Below are positions 56,607-64,000 of a stretch of 64,000 nucleotides of DNA, in pieces (within the stretch, counting starts at the first letter, position 1; every line of letters begins with the position of its first letter). A model generated the notes under the pieces. The model did no database searches and was not told where the DNA came from. It worked only from the letters and a program-made list of their open reading frames with translations. This DNA comes from Shewanella gelidimarina (GTDB lineage: Bacteria > Pseudomonadota > Gammaproteobacteria > Enterobacterales > Shewanellaceae). Made by a program: the position numbers and the translations under genes. Where the stretch lies: the NCBI RefSeq assembly GCF_023283945.1, contig NZ_JAKIKW010000001.1, positions 298,807 to 362,806 on the forward strand, written 5' to 3'.

Positions 56607-57470
56607 ATGAATTTAAGGGATAAATTGGATGTCTACATGCGGCTCACCCGCATGGACCGTCCTATTGGCACCTTGCTGCTATTGTGGCCCTGTTTAATGG
56701 CATTGATGTTTGCCGCAGGAGGGATGCCTGACATAAAAGTCTTGGTTATCTTTGTCATCGGAGTGGTTGTGATGCGCGGCTGTGGTTGTGTGATAAATGA
56801 CTATGCCGACAGAAACCTCGATGCTCACGTGGAGCGGACTCAGTCTCGACCATTAGCAAGTGGCGAGATCAGCAGTAAAGAAGCACTTTTATTGTTTCTG
56901 GCGATGGCACTATTTGCATTTGGTTTGGTGTTGTTATTAAACCCGCTGGTGGTCAAGCTTTCTGTCGTCGGTATTATTCTTACCATTCTTTACCCCTTTA
57001 CCAAGCGCTACACCAATATGCCACAGATGTTTTTGGGCACCGTGTGGAGTTGGTCTATTCCGATGGCTTATGCTGCACAAACAGGTACAGTGCCCGTTGA
57101 AGCATGGTGGCTATTTGCGGCCAATTGGTGCTGGACGGTAGCCTACGACACCATGTATGCCATGGTGGATCGTGATGACGACTTAAAAGTGGGCATTAAA
57201 TCGACCGCCATTTTGTTTGGTCAATATGATAGACAGATCATTGCTGGATTCCAAACGGCCGCACTCGGGTGCTTTATTATTGCCGGTGTTATTGCGGGTC
57301 GAGGTGAAATTTTTAGCTTAGGTATTGTGGCATTTATTGGTTTTGCGCTTTATCAGCAAAAACTCATTTTTGGCCGTGAACGAGCTGCTTGCTTCAAGGC
57401 ATTTTTAAATAATAACTGGGCTGGACTGACGCTTTTTGTCGCACTGGGATTAGATTATTTAGTTTTATAA
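56607..57470 (+). CDS. ubiA: 4-hydroxybenzoate octaprenyltransferase
   Basis: 287 aa (E. coli 290), with about nine transmembrane helices. It prenylates 4-hydroxybenzoate in ubiquinone synthesis. The two Asp-rich motifs for Mg-prenyl-diphosphate are [23 protein letters not shown] and [21 protein letters not shown]. The opening [17 protein letters not shown] is characteristic. GGAGAG precedes the ATG. No ubiC is adjacent, unlike in E. coli. Confidence 0.95.
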   Translation: MNLRDKLDVYMRLTRMDRPIGTLLLLWPCLMALMFAAGGMPDIKVLVIFVIGVVVMRGCGCVINDYADRNLDAHVERTQSRPLASGEISSKEALLLFLAMALFAFGLVLLLNPLVVKLSVVGIILTILYPFTKRYTNMPQMFLGTVWSWSIPMAYAAQTGTVPVEAWWLFAANWCWTVAYDTMYAMVDRDDDLKVGIKSTAILFGQYDRQIIAGFQTAALGCFIIAGVIAGRGEIFSLGIVAFIGFALYQQKLIFGRERAACFKAFLNNNWAGLTLFVALGLDYLVL

Positions 57471-57524
57471 GTCCACAAAGGTTACTCGTGCTTGGTTGCG
57501 ATACCGATAACATCATCAAAATAA

Positions 57525-57552
57525 ACGTCTTCTAATGGAGGCGTTTTTTTAT
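57525..57552 (+). terminator. Terminator after ubiA
   Basis: AAACGTCTTC-TAAT-GGAGGCGTTT (two wobble pairs) followed by a T-run. Confidence 0.8.
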
Positions 57553-57757
57553 ATGCGGCTTTTGATCTTCCTACAATACATTTTTAGGTAAATGCCATTA
57601 GACGGTCATTATTCCTGTCTATACTTATCGATAGTCGATGAACTTTTTAGGCCTGATTAGGGGCATCACAAGCGTTTTCAGGATAAAGGCCTATGAAACT
57701 GGCTACATCGACGTAATCGTAACAAACAAAGGGAGTTGTTTGTATGGAGGAGAGGTT

Positions 57758-58294
57758 ATGTCATATTGGGTAACGACATTCGATGCTAGCCAGTGGGCTG
57801 ATTACGAGTTGGCATTACTGATGGTGGCCATTTTAATTTTAGTTATCTGGCTATCGGTGTGTTTATTTAAACCTCAGGGGGCAGTGCGGTGGATTTTTGC
57901 GGTCTTGAGCTGCGTAGTGATCAGTGGCTTATGCCTAACCAGTCGCGTGGATGCGTTGCAGTTAAGTTCATTATTGAACAAAGGGCAAAATATTGAAATT
58001 CTCGATGGCAGTTACCATTATGGACGCTATCATTTTCCGCACAATTCCGCTCATGGCGTCGACTTTAGAGAGATCCATATTGGCGAACGCATACTGAAGC
58101 TGTACCACTCTGGCTATCTGCAGCATACGCGCTGCTATCGCAACTTTTATAACACTAATGAGTTTGGTGACCACGCGCAATTACGTTTGTACATACATTG
58201 GTATGAACATGAGTTTATACATAAAAAAGATGTAATCACATTAAAAACCCCCTGCATTTTACGGATTGAAGCGCTTGATGTTGAGGCGGTATAA
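57758..58294 (+). CDS. Membrane protein of unknown function
   Basis: 178 aa from the ATG at 57758, which follows a strong GGAGGAGAGG. A longer open reading from 57638 has no start signal. Two transmembrane helices (about 17-40 and 45-62) are followed by a soluble C-terminal domain rich in His/Tyr (DGSYHYGRYHFPHNSAHGVDFREI, quoted in part). The many aromatic and His residues could bind metal, but I do not recognise the family. It ends seven bases before the convergent esterase gene. Confidence 0.6.
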   Translation: MSYWVTTFDASQWADYELALLMVAILILVIWLSVCLFKPQGAVRWIFAVLSCVVISGLCLTSRVDALQLSSLLNKGQNIEILDGSYHYGRYHFPHNSAHGVDFREIHIGERILKLYHSGYLQHTRCYRNFYNTNEFGDHAQLRLYIHWYEHEFIHKKDVITLKTPCILRIEALDVEAV

Positions 58295-58301
58295 GGTCGC
58301 C

Positions 58302-59288
58302 CTAATTAGAGCTCACACCATTTTTTAAATTAAAGAGCCAATAGAGGCCCTGTATTGCGCTGGTGGGAAATGCGGTTTCATGGCTGGCGTCGCCGATGAT
58401 AAGCAGCTTGCTGGTTATCGTCTTGTTTGGCACTTTATTGCTGCTTCGATCCACATTTATGAGGCTATTACTCCTGTCGAGCAAGGCTTTAAACTGCTGC
58501 GCATGACCAACCATATCAAAATTCGAAAAGCCTTCGTTACCATTATGCTCAAGCTCACCAATGCCAATAAAGACATTAGCCTTAATCTTGCTTAATGCTT
58601 CTTGACGCTGTTGGGTAAGCTTTAAAATCATCTGTTTATGCCACCAAAAAGACGGGCTGCCTAATACGTAATTACTAAACATTTCTGGCTGCTCTAGCAG
58701 TATATAAGCCCCGAATAGACCACCTAAAGAGTTGCCTACGTAAGTACGTTGGCTTGGATCTGTCCGAAAGTGTTGTTGTATATAAGGCAGTACTTTTTTC
58801 TGTAGAAAAGCGATATGTCGAGCAGCCCCTCCTGTCTGTTTTTTCCAGGTCTGATCAACGGATGGAGTGTAATTTCGAATCCGGCTTTTATCGCCCCTAA
58901 GCCCTTTTTGCCACGATACACCGACAAGAATGGCTTGCTGCATTGCGTTTGAGTTCATCGGAAAACGAGTTGCGCCAGAGACTATCTGAAAAGCATACAT
59001 GGCATCAGTAATATAGATCACTGGGTAATGACGATGTTGATTTGCGTCTGAGTTGTAGCCTTTTGGCAATTTAATAAAGAGGTCGTAGGCCCTATCTGCA
59101 TCATCGAGCTGAATCGTTTGAGTGCGAGGAATGTTAAAGGGGCTAGCGTCAGTTTGCTGCGCGGCAATAACGTTGTGACTGCTGGTGATGCAAATAATGA
59201 CTCCAATGGCACTGAGTACATATCGTGAAAACCATGAGGGTAATAATAACAATGCCGAAAAGAAAAAAGAGCTTAAAGTGCGAGACAT
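58302..59288 (-). CDS. Exported esterase D-like alpha/beta hydrolase
   Basis: 328 aa from the second ATG (59288), with CCAGGA eight bases upstream; the ATG at 59297 sits too close to that site. An N-terminal signal or membrane segment (about 8-42) is followed by an alpha/beta hydrolase of the Esterase (PF00756) family: HYPVIYITDAMY, nucleophile serine in VGNSLGGLFGAY, NYVLGSPSFWW, and a His in DASHETAFP. The closest characterised types are the siderophore esterases (IroE/BesA-like) and feruloyl or S-formylglutathione-like hydrolases. No siderophore genes are nearby, so the substrate is open. Confidence 0.82.
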   Translation of the reverse strand: MSRTLSSFFFSALLLLPSWFSRYVLSAIGVIICITSSHNVIAAQQTDASPFNIPRTQTIQLDDADRAYDLFIKLPKGYNSDANQHRHYPVIYITDAMYAFQIVSGATRFPMNSNAMQQAILVGVSWQKGLRGDKSRIRNYTPSVDQTWKKQTGGAARHIAFLQKKVLPYIQQHFRTDPSQRTYVGNSLGGLFGAYILLEQPEMFSNYVLGSPSFWWHKQMILKLTQQRQEALSKIKANVFIGIGELEHNGNEGFSNFDMVGHAQQFKALLDRSNSLINVDRSSNKVPNKTITSKLLIIGDASHETAFPTSAIQGLYWLFNLKNGVSSN

Positions 59289-59497
59289 AAGTTTCATCCT
59301 GGAAAGTAGGTAACTAAATACCTTGTATACGTTGGATAATCAGGTCAGTCAGCATACGCTGAGCCTTCGCTATTTTACAGTGACTTAGGCTTAACATTAG
59401 CTTTCAATTAATCCGGTTGGTGGATGGTCATTGCACTATTAATCCCTGAGCATTACTTGTAGGCTATTAGGTTAATGATTTGTAACAAGGAGCCCGT

Positions 59498-60568
59498 ATG
59501 CGTCGCAGTATTAAGTTAAGGCTGAGTTTTTTGCTAACCGCAATCGCTAGCTACGTTTTGGGGTTTAACCTTTTACCCGAATCGCTGAGCAATGATACAG
59601 AGATTGTCATACTGGGTGTTATCGCCGCAGTGTATTTTGTACTACTGCCGATTTTATATTGGTTTTGGATCATTAAGGCGGGTAAGCAAAAAGCGTGGAA
59701 GCTACTGCTGATCTTCAGTCTTAGTGGCTTAATGGCGCGATTGAGTTTTCCTGCTGAGGTGGCCAGCTATTTCGAATTTATCATGTGGTTTAGGTACCCG
59801 ATTATTGCGGTGTTGTTACTGATAGAACTCTACTTAATGGTCAGTATCGCTAAGGGATTATGGCAAGCCCGCAAGATGAAGGGGGATCCTAGGGTTCATA
59901 TCGTTGATAAGTATCAAGATGAGGACGACAAGAAGCGCTCGTTAGCACTGGTATTAGCATCAGAGCCGGCAAGCTGGTATTACGCTATCCCTTGGTTTAG
60001 TCGTCAGCATGTCTCTAGTGATAATGCCATTGAGCTATTATCTGGCAAGACTTGGATGTGGCTATTGATGCTGCTGGGGACATTGGCGATGTCGACGGCC
60101 TGCTTCATGTTGTTAAGCCTATGGAGTGAATTAGCGACAATCATCGTCACCAGTATTATTGCTTATGGTGTGGTGTTTGTGACCGCTAACTATCGCGTAT
60201 CAAAGCATTACTCATTATATGTTCAGCAAGATAAGCTAGTGATCAATAATAGTATGTGGGGCTTTTTAACGGTCAATATTGCCGAGATAACAGCGCTAGA
60301 AGTTGGCACGTGGGACAAGAGCAGTGCGTTGAAGAATGATGATTCTGCCGAAGAGTTACTGTGCTTTGGTCGAGGTGTAAATGCCAATATAAAGCTTCAA
60401 TTTAGCCAGCCACAGACATACTTTGGTGCACTTGGGCAATTACCTGAGAAAATTGAACAGCTCTACTTGGTCGTAAGCGATCCCGAAGCCTTAGCGCAAC
60501 AGTTACGGGTAAAGCAGAGTGATAAAAAACAGTTAGAGAATCAACAGGTTTTGGCTGCTGGGGTTTAG
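59498..60568 (+). CDS. Multi-spanning membrane protein of unknown function
   Basis: 356 aa with about six transmembrane helices (roughly 9-25, 33-58, 67-83, 90-120, then 183-207 and 211-232), a hydrophilic middle loop (about 125-175) and a soluble C-terminal domain (about 235-335) that resembles a PH-like/YdaS-type beta fold (VNIAEITALEVGTWD). AAGGAG precedes the ATG. I do not recognise the family. Confidence 0.65.
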   Translation: MRRSIKLRLSFLLTAIASYVLGFNLLPESLSNDTEIVILGVIAAVYFVLLPILYWFWIIKAGKQKAWKLLLIFSLSGLMARLSFPAEVASYFEFIMWFRYPIIAVLLLIELYLMVSIAKGLWQARKMKGDPRVHIVDKYQDEDDKKRSLALVLASEPASWYYAIPWFSRQHVSSDNAIELLSGKTWMWLLMLLGTLAMSTACFMLLSLWSELATIIVTSIIAYGVVFVTANYRVSKHYSLYVQQDKLVINNSMWGFLTVNIAEITALEVGTWDKSSALKNDDSAEELLCFGRGVNANIKLQFSQPQTYFGALGQLPEKIEQLYLVVSDPEALAQQLRVKQSDKKQLENQQVLAAGV

Positions 60569-60655
60569 CGCGGCGCGAACCTGTTTAGCACAGTATCGAC
60601 TAGGTAGCCGTTTGAGAGCCTGCTGACCTAGTCGTTAAACTATTTTGCTAGCAGA

Positions 60656-61234
60656 TTAGTTTTTTACCAGTGCATCTAAGTCCGCAGGGCGATAGTAAAC
60701 GGATTTTAATACCTTGCCTTGGCGGACAATTTTACCACCCATATCAACGTCTTTAGCACACTTGGCGATAATGAAATTGCCTTTGGTACTGCCAATGATC
60801 TCTACACCTTGCTTAGCATAAAAAGCGATAGTCTCTGTCAGTTCTTGCTCATTGCGACAGACTTTACTCATGTTGCTTGAATGTACTTCATCCCAACAAG
60901 TGATAAAGTCGATTTCACGGTTTTTAGCGACATGTAAAAGCAGGTCAATCACATAGCTTATTTCAACATGGTCAGATATTTTTTTAGCGCCTATGTGCAC
61001 TAGACGTCCCATCAATACATAGACTGAGTCGACAATAGCGTCGGCTTGTTCAACGCGGCTATCTGCTTCAGCAAGCTCAGTTAACTCTTCAATTGCTAGC
61101 GAAGTGTGCAACGTATCGGCTTTATCATCTAGCGTTGATTCATCTTCAATAGGTAGATCAAATGTGGCACGGAATTGGTGAATATCACCATAAAGATGAT
61201 CGTAGAGAGGCTGGTCTAAAGCAGATAGTTTCAT
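60656..61234 (-). CDS. MazG/PRA-PH-like putative pyrophosphohydrolase
   Basis: 192 aa from MKLSALDQPLYDH; 34 further residues upstream in frame have no start signal. A central all-alpha region (about 42-95) has SLAIEELTELAEADSRVEQADAIVDSVYVLMGRLVHIG, quoted in part, with the EExxE...D...D pattern of MazG/PRA-PH enzymes that bind Mg and cleave nucleotide pyrophosphates. The C-terminal part (VEIIGSTKGNFIIAKCAKDV) fits the family subgroup seen in Vibrio and Shewanella. The substrate is not identified. Confidence 0.75.
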   Translation of the reverse strand: MKLSALDQPLYDHLYGDIHQFRATFDLPIEDESTLDDKADTLHTSLAIEELTELAEADSRVEQADAIVDSVYVLMGRLVHIGAKKISDHVEISYVIDLLLHVAKNREIDFITCWDEVHSSNMSKVCRNEQELTETIAFYAKQGVEIIGSTKGNFIIAKCAKDVDMGGKIVRQGKVLKSVYYRPADLDALVKN

Positions 61235-61366
61235 AAGTAATACCCTTGGCGCTAATATTAAAAAATTGCCGTCATAGTAAAGAAATGGACCTGAAAATGA
61301 AAGGTTGGTAGTGCTGCTGAACGTACTCAAGCGCATTTTGTTATGTTAGCAGCTTGGATTTACGGG

Positions 61367-61642
61367 TTAACCCCCACTGCCTGAAAACAAAAATGCCATG
61401 ATGGTACTTAAAATACCCACTTCAACATCTCTATTGCTTGTCTGTTGGTCATTAATGTTGTGCGCCTCTCGCTCTTCTCTAGCCTCGCGAGCATTGTCCG
61501 CACCACTGATAAAAGGCTCGGCAACGGATTGAGTTTGTTGCACGCTGCAGGCGGTCAATGACGACATGACCAACATGATAATAATAAACAGGCTGGCGGG
61601 TTTAGCACTTTGTATCAGCTTTTGTATGGATCTATGCATCAT
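61367..61642 (-). CDS. Small putative lipoprotein
   Basis: 91 aa. The signal peptide core (about 16-27) ends at lipobox SSLTAC (Cys32). The mature part is short and charged (REAREEREAHN) with a hydrophobic end (ILSTIMAFLFSGSGG). GGAGG precedes the start. The ATG overlaps the stop region of the upstream small gene, so the two are co-transcribed. Function unknown. Confidence 0.65.
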   Translation of the reverse strand: MMHRSIQKLIQSAKPASLFIIIMLVMSSLTACSVQQTQSVAEPFISGADNAREAREEREAHNINDQQTSNRDVEVGILSTIMAFLFSGSGG

Positions 61643-61876
61643 TTAGGCCTCCACTTTTAGGTGGCATAGGATATGGGGATGAAGACTACAGATGAGCGTT
61701 TGCATCGAATCTACGCTGACATCCAAAGCTTGCCAACCATCGGTGCTCATAATGTCCAATGCAGTGATATAAATTGAATGCTCTGCTGTGGTACTCGACT
61801 TATTTATTGCGGTCTCGCCAGAGATCCTAAAAATACCTTCAGGAGTGGTAATACGACTAATGCTAAACACTTCCAT
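61643..61876 (-). CDS. Small protein of unknown function
   Basis: 77 aa, soluble, with probable beta-strands (MEVFSISRITTPEGIFRI). AGGAAG lies upstream of the ATG. The stop touches the start of the lipoprotein gene, so they are likely translated together. No family recognised. Confidence 0.6.
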   Translation of the reverse strand: MEVFSISRITTPEGIFRISGETAINKSSTTAEHSIYITALDIMSTDGWQALDVSVDSMQTLICSLHPHILCHLKVEA

Positions 61877-61988
61877 ATGTAGACTCTTCCTTACTTATAG
61901 GTAGAACATCACCTTAAAACAATACTTTCAATAATAAAAGTACTCTGAATGTTACTACATCATCTGAATGAGGGTTAGGCTGCGCCGT

Positions 61989-62123
61989 TTAGTCACCGTT
62001 ATTGCTGCCACCGCTATCTTGTTGGACTCGCCATAGCCTTCGTTGAGTGGCTTTGAATATTTCGATATCGTCTGCTGAAATGATATCAAAGTCACTTTCA
62101 AAATATTTAAAGCCTTTAAATTC
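61989..62123 (-). pseudogene. Possible relic coding segment
   Basis: A 45-codon minus-strand frame without any start codon reads as plausible protein (FKYFESDFDIISADD, then RRLWRVQQDSGGSNNGD) and ends at TAA 61989-61991. A stop lies immediately upstream. It may be the end of a decayed gene. Nothing else is evident in 61877-62353 besides the nhaC upstream region. Confidence 0.25.
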
Positions 62124-62353
62124 TTATTTTATGCATAAAAAGTAGCTATCGAACTCCTGAGTTGAATAGCTAGTCTATTTTGGCGAACACGTTAGCTACG
62201 ATGAATGGCCACTATGGTTTGGATCGGTAGACGCAGATGTTGCAATTATGTAAGGATGATCGGCTTGCAGGGCTGTCTATACGGTTTTACATGATGCTTT
62301 CATCGAACCAGACGGAGACCTAGCAAGATATAACAATAATAAAAGGATGTTTC

Positions 62354-63856
62354 ATGACCCCAGATAACGACTCTAGCTCGTCACTCAATGACGAGTCTAC
62401 GCAGCACAAATTACCCTCTCTGCTCGATGCCCTGCTCCCTATTTTTGCGCTAGTGATGATGCTAACCACTGCCGTGTATCTTTTCTCGTCTGATAGTTCC
62501 TACGGTGCCAACCAAATCGCACTCATTATGGCGGCCTGTATAGCACTGGTCATTGGCTGGAAAAATGGCTACAGCTGGAGCGAAATGGAGCAGGGGATAG
62601 TGCGCAGTATTGGCGTTGCCACAGGCGCGTTGTTGATTCTCTTTACGGTGGGTTCTCTAATTGGTACTTGGATATTGGCAGGTACCGTGCCGACAATGAT
62701 TTATTACGGTATGTTAATTCTTAACCCTGAGTACTTCTATGCGGCCAGCTGCCTACTTTGTGCCGTCGTGGCGATCAGTATCGGTAGCTCGTGGACGGTG
62801 GCTGGCACGCTGGGTATTGCGCTTGTCGGCGTGGCTTCGGCCATGGGTTTGAGCGTTGAAATTACCGCGGGTGCTATTATTAGTGGCGCCTACTTTGGTG
62901 ACAAGATGTCGCCAATGTCTGATACCACTAACCTAGCACCGGCAGTGGCGGGAACGGACATTTTTACCCATATCCGACATATGGTTTGGACGACAACCCC
63001 CAGCATTATTATCGCGCTAATCGGCTTTCTATTACTTGGTTTTAATAGCGAGGCGACAACAAACAGCAGCAATTTTGAAGCGACCTTATCATTAATTCAA
63101 AGTCAGTTTAATCCAGGTTTTCATCTGCTATTACCCTTGCTGGTTGTGCTTTTTGTAGCTTACAAAAAGATGCCAGCGTTTCCAACTGTGATTATAGGCA
63201 CGATTGCGGGGGCAATATGCGCCGCCATCTTCCAGTTTGATAGCGTGGTTGCATTTGCTAATGATGCGACGCTGTTGCCTGTCGTGGCTTTGGTCAAAGG
63301 GATTTGGGTGGCTATGTTTAATGGGTATACCGCCAATACTGGCGATGAAGTGCTAGATAGCTTATTAAGTCGCGGCGGGATGAGCAGCATGATTAATACG
63401 GTGTGGTTAATTCTGTGTGCAATGACGTTCGGCGGCATAATGGAAGTTACTGGGCTGCTTAAACGGATCTTGCAAGGAGTCTTGGGAGGAGTAAAATCCA
63501 GCGGCAGTCTTATTATTACCACTCTGGTCAGCTGTATTGGGGCTAACTTAATTACCGCGGATCAGTTTATCGCCATTGTATTACCAGGCCGTATGTTTAA
63601 ATTGGAATACAGCAAACGCGGTCTGGCACCCGTCAATTTGAGTCGTGCACTTGAAGATTCTGCCACCATCACTAGTCCACTGATCCCCTGGAACACTTGT
63701 GGTGCATATATGGCTGGCACGCTAGGAGTGGCGACCATTGCCTACCTTCCTTATGCTTTCTTTAATTTGGTTTGCCCTTTAATCAGTGCTGCTTACGCGC
63801 ATTATGATTTTAAAATTGAACGTATAGAGCCTGAAACTGCAGAGTCGATTGCCTAA
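62354..63856 (+). CDS. nhaC: NhaC-family Na+/H+ antiporter
   Basis: 500 aa with about 12 transmembrane helices. Family landmarks include GSLIGTWILAGTVPTMIYYG, GSSWTVAGTLGIALVGVA, GAYFGDKMSPMSDTTNLA and SRALEDSATITSPLIPWNTCGAYM. It exchanges Na+ for H+ and, in related clades, also handles malate/lactate-type pairs. AAGGATG precedes the ATG. It is a single-gene unit, with 144 bases of apparently gene-free sequence after it to the window end. Confidence 0.93.
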   Translation: MTPDNDSSSSLNDESTQHKLPSLLDALLPIFALVMMLTTAVYLFSSDSSYGANQIALIMAACIALVIGWKNGYSWSEMEQGIVRSIGVATGALLILFTVGSLIGTWILAGTVPTMIYYGMLILNPEYFYAASCLLCAVVAISIGSSWTVAGTLGIALVGVASAMGLSVEITAGAIISGAYFGDKMSPMSDTTNLAPAVAGTDIFTHIRHMVWTTTPSIIIALIGFLLLGFNSEATTNSSNFEATLSLIQSQFNPGFHLLLPLLVVLFVAYKKMPAFPTVIIGTIAGAICAAIFQFDSVVAFANDATLLPVVALVKGIWVAMFNGYTANTGDEVLDSLLSRGGMSSMINTVWLILCAMTFGGIMEVTGLLKRILQGVLGGVKSSGSLIITTLVSCIGANLITADQFIAIVLPGRMFKLEYSKRGLAPVNLSRALEDSATITSPLIPWNTCGAYMAGTLGVATIAYLPYAFFNLVCPLISAAYAHYDFKIERIEPETAESIA

Positions 63857-64000
63857 ATAATACTAACTCAATCTAAATACAAAGGCCGAGTGTTTTGTTA
63901 ACGTTCAGCCTTGTTTGATCTACTTATTCAGTCAATATCGATGGCTAATTTTCTGTTAGCCATTGTCTTTGATTATCATCAAAAGAGCTGCCTAATAAAA

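Noticed and set aside
63880-63925. Hairpin after nhaC as terminator
   Set aside because: The stem has a mismatch and the following bases are not T-rich enough to call it.
1-64000. CRISPR array, prophage or complete insertion sequence
   Set aside because: No regularly spaced repeats, phage structural genes or transposase ORF were seen anywhere in the window.

Overview
This window reads as a gammaproteobacterial chromosome, most likely a marine Shewanella. The signs are small periplasmic multiheme c-type cytochromes with an NrfCD-type quinol module, a selenocysteine formate dehydrogenase with its own selenium genes, an SO_0444-type Cu/Zn efflux permease under a ZntR-like regulator, and housekeeping genes (purHD, uvrD, ubiA, udp, yebC) of gammaproteobacterial type. 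The genus is inferred from gene content, not from a search.

Region by region. 1-237 holds a broken copy of the histidine kinase gene found intact at 7039-8511. 852-6575 is an anaerobic-respiration accessory module: two related LysR-type regulators in convergent orientation, a DUF2726-like membrane-anchored protein behind an exact FNR/EtrA box, then pentaheme cytochrome, NrfC-like ferredoxin, NrfD-like quinol subunit and tetraheme cytochrome. No terminal reductase is visible. 7039-10931 encodes two spondin-domain exported proteins and a two-component system, all on the minus strand. 11259-18364 has a GGDEF/EAL protein with an in-frame tandem duplication, an SDR, a small unknown gene and purHD. 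18588-20524 is a metal-efflux operon with a textbook MerR-type promoter.

21448-33122 is the clearest functional island. It carries fdnG (UGA = Sec, with a recognisable SECIS hairpin), fdnH, fdnI, fdhE, selA, selB, the tRNA-Sec gene selC (opposite strand, overlapping the end of selB), fdhD, and yedE/yedF-like selenium genes. Together they provide a periplasm-facing formate:quinone oxidoreductase, the apparatus to decode its Sec codon, and probable selenium uptake and handling. selD is not in the window. A MITE-like element (33261-33549) with long imperfect terminal inverted repeats lies just after it.

33625-45786 is a mixed region: DsbA-like lipoprotein, DCC-family protein, YebC, an AhpD-like protein lacking one active-site cysteine, two LysR genes (one divergent from an EmrAB-type efflux pair), ElaA, a monooxygenase-like protein, a radical SAM protein and MscS. 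46163-47770 pairs uridine phosphorylase with a Tsx-like nucleoside channel. 48217-50605 is an NfeD plus two SPFH-protein operon. 50851-64000 holds NUDIX, GGDEF/EAL, RidA, UvrD, UbiA, an esterase, several unknown membrane or lipoprotein genes, a MazG/PRA-PH-like protein and NhaC.

The least explained items are the reductase-less quinol/cytochrome module, the mosaic kinase relic, the convergent selB/selC overlap, the spondin/two-component locus and the MITE.
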